From contig NZ_JABWSY010000001.1 of assembly GCF_013396335.1 (NCBI RefSeq), forward strand, positions 323,869 to 387,868: DNA of 64,000 nucleotides, in the 5' to 3' direction. The notes below the pieces were generated by a model. It had not been told where the DNA came from and ran no database searches. It saw nothing but the letters and a program-made list of their open reading frames with translations. A program made the translations under genes and the position numbers. Numbering within the stretch: position 1 is the first letter of the stretch; every line of letters starts with the position of its first letter. The DNA comes from Bacillus sp. EB106-08-02-XG196 (lineage in GTDB: Bacteria; Bacillota; Bacilli; Bacillales; Cytobacillaceae). Shown in pieces: positions 44,859 through 52,094 of the stretch.

Positions 44859-45788
44859 GTGAGATTCCATTTTCAGCAGGCCGTCAGAGCGTTTATTCTG
44901 CTAGCTTTTTCAGTCCTGCTTTTTAAGCTTCATTTTACTGGCGAAATAACAAAGTTTATTAATCCAAAATATGAGGGTTTAAGCCAATCCGCTTCTGTAT
45001 TATTTTTAATATTGTTTATGATCCAAACAACAAGAATATGGACGATTAGGGCAAACAACCAGCATCACCATTGTCATCACGACGCTCACGACCATAACTG
45101 CAGTCACGATCATGGAGAAACACCTTTTACTACTAAAAAATTAATCGCTTATCTTGTGATTGTTTTTCCGTTGGTCACGGGGTTCCTGCTTCCGGCCAAG
45201 GTGCTAGACGCATCGATTGCGGATAAAAAAGGCGGCTTAGCCGTATTATCTGAACAGCAGGCCGATCAGAAACAAGTGGACGAGGGTGGACCTAACACTG
45301 ACCAACAGGAAGATCCAGTTATTAATGAGGATTTAGTAGACCTTTCACGTATTAAAGACAACGCTTATACAAACGAAGAATACGAACAGTTAATACAGCA
45401 ATTAGAACAAAGTTCAACGATTGATATGAACGATACTGTTTTTTCAACTTATTATGAAGAAATGCATATGGACCTCGATAAATTTAAAGGCAGAGAAATT
45501 ACTTTAAAAGGATTTGTTTACAAAGAAGAAGGACTTGAACAAAACCAGCTAGTGCTGGCAAGATTTTTGATTACCCATTGTGTAGCAGATGCTGGCATTA
45601 TCGGATTTATTTCAGAGTTACCTGAAGCCACTTTACTAGAAGAAAACACCTGGATTGAAGCGAAAGGCGTTTTAGATACCACAAGCTATAATGGTGCAAA
45701 ATTTCCAATCATCAAAATCACCAACTGGAAAGAAATCGATGAGCCTAAAGAACCGTATCTCTATCCAATTACCGTGAAAATCCTTTAG
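44859..45788 (+). CDS. TIGR03943-type membrane protein (YcgQ-like), permease partner
   Basis: A 309-residue protein with two or three N-terminal membrane helices (residues about 10-28, 45-62 and 95-115) and a long extracellular or cytosolic domain of unknown fold. Between the helices lies a metal-binding-looking run of His and Asp (HHHCHHDAHDHNCSHDHGE). The conserved C-terminal domain (from about residue 180) resembles the OB-like fold of the TIGR03943 family. It starts at GTG with GGGGGGAAAG upstream. It is paired with the upstream permease, as YcgR/YcgQ are in B. subtilis. Confidence 0.85.
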   Translation: MRFHFQQAVRAFILLAFSVLLFKLHFTGEITKFINPKYEGLSQSASVLFLILFMIQTTRIWTIRANNQHHHCHHDAHDHNCSHDHGETPFTTKKLIAYLVIVFPLVTGFLLPAKVLDASIADKKGGLAVLSEQQADQKQVDEGGPNTDQQEDPVINEDLVDLSRIKDNAYTNEEYEQLIQQLEQSSTIDMNDTVFSTYYEEMHMDLDKFKGREITLKGFVYKEEGLEQNQLVLARFLITHCVADAGIIGFISELPEATLLEENTWIEAKGVLDTTSYNGAKFPIIKITNWKEIDEPKEPYLYPITVKIL

Positions 45789-45795
45789 AAAAACC

Positions 45796-45827
45796 AGAGG
45801 GTGTCCCAAAAGTATGGGACACCCTCT
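45796..45827 (-). terminator. Terminator of czcD
   Basis: Perfect 13-bp stem AGAGGGTGTCCCA/TGGGACACCCTCT with a 6-nt loop, then GGTTTTTC on the minus strand. On the plus strand the T run is lacking. Confidence 0.8.
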
Positions 45828-45829
45828 AG

Positions 45830-46771
45830 TTAATTACATGTTCCATGCGGGCTAGGACAGCCAATTTCAGCTTTTTCGACCTGGATGGTGCTATGTTCAA
45901 TATGAAACTCATCGTGAAGAATTTTTTGCGAACATGCCAAAATTTCGTCATGGCTGGCTTCGTCTAAAATGGTAATATGACAGCTTAAAACCGGGTATCC
46001 AGATGTAATCGTCCAGACGTGCAAATCATGAACTTCTTTTACTAACGGAATTTTACTCAATGAGTCTTTAACTTGATGGAGATCCATTTGGGTTGGTGCA
46101 CCTTCCATTAATATATGGAAAGAGTCCTTTGTAACTCGGTATCCGCTAATAATGATTAACACAGCGACAATGACACTGGCAATCGGATCGGCAATCGTCC
46201 AGCCGAAGAACATAATCAACAAGGCTGCAATGATGGCACCAACAGATCCAAGCATGTCACCAAGTACATGCAAAAATGCACTTCGGACATTGAGGTTATC
46301 ATCCTTGTCACCGCTCATCAGAATCCAGGCAGCGATAATGTTTACCACCAATCCCGTTACAGAAATCATCAGCATGCCCGTACTCTGCACCTCCTGCGGC
46401 GCAAAGAAACGCTGAAACGCTTCATAAAAGATATATAAGGAAATGATGATTAACGTAAGTCCGTTCAAGGCAGCAGCAATGATTTCAAAGCGCTTATATC
46501 CATACGTTTTTTCCTGCGAAACCTGTTTCTCCCCGAGCTTAATGGCGTAAAAGCTTAGACCAAGTGCAGCTGCATCGCTGAGCATATGTCCAGCGTCAGA
46601 CAATAAGGCTAAGCTGTTTGTTAAAATTCCGCCAATCACCTCGACGACCATAAACGCAGCAATCAAAATAAATGAGCCCAGCAGTGCTTTTTTATTACTT
46701 GTATGCGAATGTCCATGCCCGTGACCATGTGAATGCCCGTGAGAGTGGCCATGGTGGTGGTGATGTCCCAT
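45830..46771 (-). CDS. czcD: Cation diffusion facilitator (CzcD/ZitB-type) zinc/cadmium/cobalt exporter
   Basis: Proton-coupled CDF antiporter exporting divalent metal. The 313-residue protein begins with a His-rich strip (MGHHHHHGHSHGHSHGHGH in part), has six transmembrane helices with ALLSDAGHMLSDAAAL in TM2 (the metal site HxxxD pair is with TM5), and ends in a cytosolic ferredoxin-like dimer domain. It is 63 nt downstream of the CadC-type repressor gene and is probably expressed with it. Confidence 0.93.
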   Translation of the reverse strand: MGHHHHHGHSHGHSHGHGHGHSHTSNKKALLGSFILIAAFMVVEVIGGILTNSLALLSDAGHMLSDAAALGLSFYAIKLGEKQVSQEKTYGYKRFEIIAAALNGLTLIIISLYIFYEAFQRFFAPQEVQSTGMLMISVTGLVVNIIAAWILMSGDKDDNLNVRSAFLHVLGDMLGSVGAIIAALLIMFFGWTIADPIASVIVAVLIIISGYRVTKDSFHILMEGAPTQMDLHQVKDSLSKIPLVKEVHDLHVWTITSGYPVLSCHITILDEASHDEILACSQKILHDEFHIEHSTIQVEKAEIGCPSPHGTCN

Positions 46772-46834
46772 AAATTTTCCTCCCCCAAAGAGTTAGTTCT
46801 TAGTTTTTTCTTATCTCTGTTTCGTGATACCTAT

Positions 46835-47203
46835 CTACTTTCTGCTCGAAACCTCATGCTGGTGCTCAAAGGCAATGTGAATGAGTTGTTTGACATGATC
46901 ATCATCGAGGGAATAGTAGGCTAATTTCCCCTCTTTACGGTATTTTGCAAGTCCTTGGCTCTTTAAATGGCGCAAATGATGGGAAGCAGTTGCCGTTGTC
47001 GCACCGACAATATTTGCCACATCACATACACATAGCTCCTCCTCAAGTGTGAGAGCATAGGCAATTTTCATTCGGGTTTCATCGGATAAGGCCTTAAAGA
47101 GCTTTGTAACCTCAACAATATTACTTTTTTCAACTAATGGCTGTACTCGTGTGGTTTTGTGGCTATCAACACAGTTGACTTCGCAAACATCACGTTCTTT
47201 CAT
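46835..47203 (-). CDS. cadC: ArsR/SmtB-family metal sensor, CadC type
   Basis: Repressor that releases DNA when Cd(II), Pb(II) or Zn(II) binds. The 122-residue winged-helix protein has all four ligands of the alpha3N site at exactly the pI258 CadC numbers: Cys7 and Cys11 (DVCEVNC) and Cys58 and Cys60 (ELCVCD). The recognition helix is TATASHHLRHLKS, and the C-terminal helix has HIAFEHQH. It lies upstream of czcD, likely an operon, with two operator-like inverted repeats in its own promoter. Confidence 0.94.
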   Translation of the reverse strand: MKERDVCEVNCVDSHKTTRVQPLVEKSNIVEVTKLFKALSDETRMKIAYALTLEEELCVCDVANIVGATTATASHHLRHLKSQGLAKYRKEGKLAYYSLDDDHVKQLIHIAFEHQHEVSSRK

Positions 47204-47220
47204 TCCATCACCTCATACAT

Positions 47221-47270
47221 TCAAATATCTATTTGATTATATGATATTCAAAGCAATGTTTGAATGTCAA
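47221..47270 (-). promoter_or_regulatory. Promoter and CadC-type operators of cadC-czcD
   Basis: Sigma-A promoter TTGACA (47265-47270), 18 bp, TATCAT (47241-47246). One perfect inverted repeat TCAAAT-N4-ATTTGA at 47221-47236 lies just downstream of the -10, like the CadC operator of pI258. A second, ATTCAAA-N6-TTTGAAT (47246-47265), fills the -35/-10 spacer. Confidence 0.85.
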
Positions 47271-47312
47271 TTGTTTTTATTTTATAAGCCTATGTTAAAC
47301 TGGCCTGTTGAT

Positions 47313-47639
47313 TTATACAAAGTACTTCATTAATCCAAACATAAAACCGCCAAAGAGGACAATGATCCCTGAGAAAATAGCCATTACATTTAAGGTGTCT
47401 TGTTTTTGGAGTTTTTTGTACTCTTTGAAGGTAATTTCACCCCTGGCAAATTTTACACCGAAGGGATTTGGTTCTATTGAATATACCGTCCCGTCTTTAT
47501 CTTCTAATACTACCTTGGTAATGTACCCAGCTTCACTTTCGGAGTATTCTACCCGAATAAATTTGTATAATGAATCTTTCCTAATCTTTTCACTCATTTC
47601 AGATGCCTGCTGCTCGATAAAGCTATTTGGCGAACACAC
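47313..47639 (-). CDS. Hypothetical protein with C-terminal membrane anchor
   Basis: A 108-residue protein that I do not recognise. The N-terminal 80 residues are soluble and charged (SEKIRKDSLYKFIRVEYSE in part) with a mixed alpha/beta pattern, then residues about 85-105 form one transmembrane helix (IFSGIIVLFGGFMFGLMKYF). The start is probably GTG 47639 with GAGGTG 6 nt upstream; an in-frame GTG three codons earlier is possible. It stands alone upstream of the cadC promoter, after a terminator of the next gene. Confidence 0.6.
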   Translation of the reverse strand: MCSPNSFIEQQASEMSEKIRKDSLYKFIRVEYSESEAGYITKVVLEDKDGTVYSIEPNPFGVKFARGEITFKEYKKLQKQDTLNVMAIFSGIIVLFGGFMFGLMKYFV

Positions 47640-47737
47640 ATTTATCACCTCATCCGGATAGAGTTTCCTTTAATCCACTATTTTTCCCTAAACCAACTTT
47701 TATTATATTGTATGACTACCCTTTAGGTTTGACAACT

Positions 47738-47762
47738 AAAAAGAGGAACCAATGGCCCCTCT
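47738..47762 (-). terminator. Terminator of the polyferredoxin operon
   Basis: 9-bp stem AGAGGGGCC/GGTTCCTCT with G-U pairs and an ATT loop, then TTTTTAGTT on the minus strand, just past the stop at 47775. Confidence 0.75.
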
Positions 47763-47774
47763 AAGTTAAATAAG

Positions 47775-49139
47775 TTACACCCTGTGACTCATAGGTAGTG
47801 AGAATAAGTAAATATTCGTAACTGCAAGTGCAATCATCAGGATATAGTAAGGCAGCATGGCTTTGAATGACGATTTCTTACCCATCCTGTACGTTACATA
47901 AACTGTCCCAATTAATCCAATCACAATAATCGCATATTGTATCATCTGAACGGTAGGAGTAGATGCCAAACTCAAACTTTCTGGATTTGATTCTACTCCA
48001 AATAAACCGATACTGTTATACCATATTGCTTTACCTTCCGTAAAAATATGGAATAGATTATGCCCTAAGTGGCCAGCAAGGTCCAACGGAATGATTGCAT
48101 AACCAAATCGGGTAAAGTTCTTTTTCACTGTGCCTTCCATGCCGAAGAAAGATGCAAGCTTAGCAGTACCTAATAGTAAAAGAATCGGTAATGCCATGGC
48201 AATGATAAAGGCAACTGTAAAGTTTACAACATAACTTGATGTACCTGTCACTGTGCCAATTGCTTTTAAAATACCCTGCCACGGTTCAAGCATGGTAATG
48301 TTCTGGACAAACACAATTCCCATAATAACAGCTGCTAAGGAAGCATGCTCAAGCTTTGGATTCTTTAAGCCCCATAATTCCTTTGTCGGAATTCTTGTTT
48401 CTATTTTGATGGAATCATTGGGACAGTTTTTCACACAATTTCCGCAAATATTACATTCCGCACTGGATTCCATTGTTCTAGGAAATTGGAACATTGGACA
48501 GCCTTCAACCTTCTCGGTTCCTTTGTAGCAGGATTGAACTTTACAGGTTTTACAAATATCAGGGGTTGCCTGCACTTTAACTGCACCAGATCGAGCATAG
48601 TTACCTGCAAGACCACCTAGGAAGCAAAGTGTCTTACAAAATGTTCTTCTTTCATAAAAAACGGAAGTAACTACAACCATTGTTACGAGCAGTAACAACA
48701 GGTATCCTGATCCGCGCGGCGACTCCACAATTCCCCAGACATGGTCACTATAGGTAATCGCAATAAAAAATAAATCGATTAGCCAGATTCCATATTTTTT
48801 TAGGAACTTGGGCATTGGCCGCTTGCTGCCAACAAAATTCCGAACAATATCACTTAGCTTGCCAAAGGGGCAAATCGCACACCAGAAACGGCCGGCGACT
48901 AAAAATAAAATTGGAATGATTGGCCACCATAATACCCATGTCATCGTTGTTCCAAAGTTCTTACTTGGATTTACCGTTCCCATTACCAATTCAAATACGA
49001 TTACTGAAAAGACAAAGATGACCATCCATTGAAAAATTCCAGGATACCATTTACTTTTTACAAAACTCTTAACCCATGGAATCGATAAAAGATTAAAAGG
49101 TTCCTTCTCAGATTTTAAGTTTCTCTCAGGCATTCCCAT
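47775..49139 (-). CDS. NapH/CcoG-like polytopic membrane protein with multiple cysteine [4Fe-4S] motifs
   Basis: A 454-residue membrane protein with about ten hydrophobic segments. Motifs: RFWCAICPFGK near residue 90, FCKTLCFLGG near 170, CKTCKVQSC, and the ferredoxin signature CNICGNCVKNCP near 235. This resembles NapH, NosR and CcoG polyferredoxins that move electrons from the quinone pool outward or inward. No matching Nap, Nos or Cco genes are in the window. The late half (residues about 260-450) has further membrane helices with several His, including HLGHNLFHIF. It begins at ATG overlapping the upstream stop by 1 bp (TAATG), so it is translationally coupled to the heptad-His protein. 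Confidence 0.85.
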   Translation of the reverse strand: MGMPERNLKSEKEPFNLLSIPWVKSFVKSKWYPGIFQWMVIFVFSVIVFELVMGTVNPSKNFGTTMTWVLWWPIIPILFLVAGRFWCAICPFGKLSDIVRNFVGSKRPMPKFLKKYGIWLIDLFFIAITYSDHVWGIVESPRGSGYLLLLLVTMVVVTSVFYERRTFCKTLCFLGGLAGNYARSGAVKVQATPDICKTCKVQSCYKGTEKVEGCPMFQFPRTMESSAECNICGNCVKNCPNDSIKIETRIPTKELWGLKNPKLEHASLAAVIMGIVFVQNITMLEPWQGILKAIGTVTGTSSYVVNFTVAFIIAMALPILLLLGTAKLASFFGMEGTVKKNFTRFGYAIIPLDLAGHLGHNLFHIFTEGKAIWYNSIGLFGVESNPESLSLASTPTVQMIQYAIIVIGLIGTVYVTYRMGKKSSFKAMLPYYILMIALAVTNIYLFSLPMSHRV

Positions 49140-49690
49140 TATTTAATCCCCTTCCTTCTAAACCATTTATTCCAGACACCGATTAAGATAAATGATAGAT
49201 TCACTGCTCCAAATGATCCTAACACTTTATAGTTAGGTGGTGTTTCCACTACAGGTCCATGGTGATCATCAACCTCGCCTTCCTCTTCATGAGCTTCTTC
49301 CTCATCTGAATGAGTTTCTGCTTCTTCACCATGTGTATCTTCCTCTTCACCATGAGCGTCAGCCGCATCGGAATGGGCATCTGCTGCATCGGAATGGGCT
49401 TCTTCCGCTTCAGTATGCACTTCTGCTTCATCTGGATGAGCCTCAGCCTCTTTTGAATGAGTATCCGCTTCTTTCGAATGAGCATCAGCTTCCTCAGAAT
49501 GCGAATCTTCATCCTCAGAGTGAGTATCCGCTTCTTCTGAATGCGTATCTGCACTTTCACTCTTTTCGTTTTGTTCATTACCTTCTTGATTTGTTGATTG
49601 TTTGTCGTCATGACCTCCCTCTGCCATAACAGATAGGTTAAAAGAGAAAATAAATAATAATACAAATAAAGCTATAAATCTCTTTTTCAC
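49139..49690 (-). CDS. Exported, membrane-anchored His/Glu heptad-repeat protein
   Basis: A 183-residue protein unlike any named family known to me. It has an N-terminal Sec signal (about residues 1-23), then an acidic region in which 13 histidines occur exactly every seventh residue, at 50, 57, 64 and so on to 134. The unit is [S/G/P/T]-x-E/D-A-[DE]-x-H, for example SEEADTH and GEEAETH. A short EEEGEVDDHHG tail, a linker and one C-terminal helix (about 160-175) with basic RRKGIK complete it. The array probably binds divalent metal (inference) at the outer membrane face. GTG start with GGAGGTG 6 nt upstream. It is first in an operon with the coupled polyferredoxin gene. Confidence 0.85.
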   Translation of the reverse strand: MKKRFIALFVLLFIFSFNLSVMAEGGHDDKQSTNQEGNEQNEKSESADTHSEEADTHSEDEDSHSEEADAHSKEADTHSKEAEAHPDEAEVHTEAEEAHSDAADAHSDAADAHGEEEDTHGEEAETHSDEEEAHEEEGEVDDHHGPVVETPPNYKVLGSFGAVNLSFILIGVWNKWFRRKGIK

Positions 49691-49890
49691 TTTTTACACC
49701 TCCACAAAGTTTTTTACGAATTAAACATTTCATTTGTTTATAACTATAATTTAGTGGGTATATTTGCAGTTTTTATGCATTTTTAATGGAGATAATATGG
49801 CTGATACTTTTATTTGAGATTTGTTCATCGTTTTGTAATAAACAAAATTTTATAAGCTACTAAATTACATGCCTTTTGATTTTTTAGGCA

Positions 49891-49929
49891 AAAAAAACTC
49901 TGACCACAGTCTCCAATGGTCAGAGTTTT
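49891..49929 (-). terminator. Terminator of the half-size sirohaem-reductase-like gene
   Basis: 13-bp stem AAAACTCTGACCA/TGGTCAGAGTTTT followed by TTTT on the minus strand, 8 bp after the stop. The remaining gap 49691-49890 holds no gene I can see and shows no clear FNR- or ResD-type site. Confidence 0.85.
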
Positions 49930-49936
49930 AACCCTC

Positions 49937-50551
49937 CTAAGTTAACAAACGATTATCAATCCGTTTTAAAAATTTGTTGAAAGCTTCCCGTTTTTTCCCC
50001 TCTTTTGCATAGATGTCGATGATATTCTCAACCATCGAATACAATTCCTCAGGGGTTAAATTTTCTGCGATTAGGGTACCTACTTGTGCGTCGTTTCCCT
50101 TCGCTTTACCACCTGCATATACGTTATAATGGTCCCTTACTTTCATCACACCGATATCACTTAACATCGGTTCCCCACAGCCAACAGGACAGCCTGTATA
50201 GGCAACTTTCAGGGTAAAAGGTACGGCTTTCCCAGCTATGCGTCGGTTTAATTCCTTAGCGACCGGCATTCCTTCCTCTTCTTCTCCCTTACAAAAATTG
50301 CAGGTTCTCAGACTCTTCACAAAATTTCCGACCGGATAACAAGCCAAGCCCACGCGGTTGAATTCCTCCATTATTTCAACTTTGTTTTCTTCAGGTATTT
50401 CTATATAAAGTTGTTGAAAGGTTGTCAGCTCTATTTCTTCATCTTCATTTAAATACTTTGCAATGGTTACTAATTGTTTCGGATTTAACTTAGCTCCAAA
50501 TCCGATACCGCCATTAACGGCAACCTTTATTTTCTTGCCTTCCGCAGTCAT
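49937..50551 (-). CDS. Half-size sulfite/nitrite reductase-like iron-sulfur protein
   Basis: A 204-residue protein. Residues 8-70 resemble the ferredoxin-like half of sirohaem nitrite/sulfite reductases (VNGGIGFGAKLNPKQL, then VEIMEEFNRVGL). The following part has two cysteine pairs, Cys84-x2-Cys87 (TCNFCKGEE) and Cys121-x3-Cys125 (TGCPVGCGE), the normal spacing of the sirohaem-[4Fe-4S] motif for the second pair. It is only half the size of full nitrite reductases, so it may be a stand-alone domain, a coenzyme F420- or precorrin-type relative, or a carrier. Single gene with its own terminator. Confidence 0.8.
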   Translation of the reverse strand: MTAEGKKIKVAVNGGIGFGAKLNPKQLVTIAKYLNEDEEIELTTFQQLYIEIPEENKVEIMEEFNRVGLACYPVGNFVKSLRTCNFCKGEEEEGMPVAKELNRRIAGKAVPFTLKVAYTGCPVGCGEPMLSDIGVMKVRDHYNVYAGGKAKGNDAQVGTLIAENLTPEELYSMVENIIDIYAKEGKKREAFNKFLKRIDNRLLT

Positions 50552-50619
50552 ATTTTTTTCCTATCCCCCAGCATTTCTCTATACATGATTATTTTAACAT
50601 GGCTTTTTTTATCACTCAG

Positions 50620-50656
50620 AAAAAAAGAGCTTAATCCCTAAAAGGATAAGCTCTTC
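50620..50656 (-). terminator. Terminator of the ydhK-like gene
   Basis: GAGCTTATCC/GGATTAAGCTC stem (one bulge) with a TTTTA loop and TTTTTTTC tail on the minus strand. Confidence 0.85.
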
Positions 50657-50660
50657 AATA

Positions 50661-51194
50661 TTATTTAGCTGGAGATAGTTCACTCTCCGTTACCCATTTA
50701 TGATTTGTTACTTTTTCTCCATCCGTAGTGGTGAAATCAACCATATACACAGTTGTTGCTTCAACTGAATCAATTTCAGCTGTCACTCCATCCATGCCTT
50801 CCATGTGTTCAGCATTGATGGTAACTTCTGATCCAGGTTTAAATGGTTCGTCACCCGCATCCTGAATTTCCTCATGAATGACCCATTTATGGTTTTCTAT
50901 TTTTTCTCCACCATCTGTCGGAGTGTAAGAAATGGTATAAACCGTGGTATCATACGCTCCTACAATCGTTGCTTCAGCACCCTTCATACCTTCCATGTGA
51001 TCGGACTCAATAATCACTTTACTGCCTGTTTTGTATTTCGGATTTTCAGCTTCCTTTAACCCTTCAGGGACTTCAGACGATCCTGAGTGGTCCATATTAG
51101 AGTGACCGCCGTCATTTGAGCAAGCTCCTAGAATAACGAACAGGGCTGCTAACACAAGTAAAATAACTGATTTTTTCATTCCTTTTTTGATCAT
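50661..51194 (-). CDS. ydhK: YdhK-like lipoprotein with two DUF1541 repeats
   Basis: A 177-residue surface lipoprotein. Lipobox LGAC follows the signal sequence. After an Asp/His/Met-rich N-terminal stretch (NDGGHSNMDHSG) come two tandem DUF1541 repeats (about residues 58-110 and 122-174). Each contains HMEGM and ends in NHKWV, and they look like copies of one another. The Met/His pattern suggests copper binding. ATG 51194 has AAGGGG 11 nt upstream. It is divergent from the two-component system, whose regulator may control it. Confidence 0.9.
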   Translation of the reverse strand: MIKKGMKKSVILLVLAALFVILGACSNDGGHSNMDHSGSSEVPEGLKEAENPKYKTGSKVIIESDHMEGMKGAEATIVGAYDTTVYTISYTPTDGGEKIENHKWVIHEEIQDAGDEPFKPGSEVTINAEHMEGMDGVTAEIDSVEATTVYMVDFTTTDGEKVTNHKWVTESELSPAK

Positions 51195-51240
51195 TTAAAT
51201 AACTACCCCTTTTCCCTTTATTTAAACAAGTAAGATGTTA

Positions 51241-51254
51241 GCACAAATTTGTGC
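51241..51254. promoter_or_regulatory. 14-bp perfect palindrome in the ydhK / two-component intergenic region
   Basis: GCACAAATTTGTGC is a perfect palindrome, 47 bp upstream of the ydhK-like start and 127 bp upstream of the response-regulator start. It may be a regulator-binding site shared by the divergent promoters. A -10-like TATAAT is at 51348-51353 before the response regulator. Confidence 0.6.
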
Positions 51255-51380
51255 AGAAAATATGAATTTAACTGTTGGCATTCCCATAGCAAACAATTTA
51301 TAAATAAGCCATTAAATCTGCAAACATTCTTCATATTTTTCATTTATTATAATGATATATTGTGTAAATGGCGGTGGAGT

Positions 51381-52076
51381 ATGAAAACGATATTACTTGT
51401 AGATGATGAAACCCGGATGCTAGACCTTTTAGACTTATACTTAAATCCCCATGGTTATAAATGTATCAAGACACCTTCTAGTAAAGATGCCATATTCATT
51501 TTAGAAGAGGAGAAAATTGACCTTGTAATTCTTGATGTGATGATGCCGGAAATGGATGGCTGGACGACCTGCAAAAAAATTAGAGAGTTTTCAAATGTTC
51601 CTGTCATTATGCTTACTGCAAGAACGGAAACGGTCGATATCATTAAAGGGCTAAAATTTGGTGCAGATGATTATGTGACGAAACCATTCAGCGAAGAGGA
51701 ATTATTAGCTAGAATTGAAGCATTGTTAAGAAGAACAAATGATGTAAAAGAAAAAAGACTGATTTTTAAAGGGTTAGAGTGGAAGGAAGAATCTGTTGAA
51801 TTGAAATATCAAAGTACTGCCATTCAAGTAACACCCAAAGAATTTGCCTTAGTGGGTTTGTTTTTAAAAAATCCTCACAAAGTCTTTTCCCGCGACCATT
51901 TATTGTCTACCATATGGGGATTAAACTCACATATAGATGATCGGACCGTAGATTCCCATATTCGGAATCTGCGAGAAAAATTGCGAAATGCCGGCTTTCC
52001 TGTTGATAACCACCTATTTACGGTTTGGGGAGTCGGATATAAATGGACAGTTGATGATACAGAAACATCTATTTAG
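51381..52076 (+). CDS. OmpR/PhoB-family response regulator
   Basis: A 231-residue DNA-binding regulator. The receiver domain (1-120) has the acidic pocket Asp8-Asp9, phosphoacceptor Asp52 (LVILDVMMPEMDGW), Thr in MLTARTE and Lys in YVTKPF. The winged helix domain (about 130-228) has VFSRDHLLSTIWG and the recognition helix DDRTVDSHIRNLREKLR. GGTGGAGT is 6 nt before ATG. It is followed by its kinase at 18 nt. An in-frame upstream extension (44 residues) has no ribosome site and is not used. Stimulus unknown; the metal/redox neighbours are suggestive. Confidence 0.95.
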   Translation: MKTILLVDDETRMLDLLDLYLNPHGYKCIKTPSSKDAIFILEEEKIDLVILDVMMPEMDGWTTCKKIREFSNVPVIMLTARTETVDIIKGLKFGADDYVTKPFSEEELLARIEALLRRTNDVKEKRLIFKGLEWKEESVELKYQSTAIQVTPKEFALVGLFLKNPHKVFSRDHLLSTIWGLNSHIDDRTVDSHIRNLREKLRNAGFPVDNHLFTVWGVGYKWTVDDTETSI

Positions 52077-52094
52077 ACTACGAGGTGTTTACCC

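Noticed and set aside
45796..45827. Terminal inverted repeat of an insertion sequence
   Set aside because: No transposase or target duplication is present; a terminator explains it.
49237..49665. Long frames on both strands over the heptad-His gene
   Set aside because: They arise from the 21-bp repeat of the true gene, which has the signal peptide, ribosome site and coupled stop.
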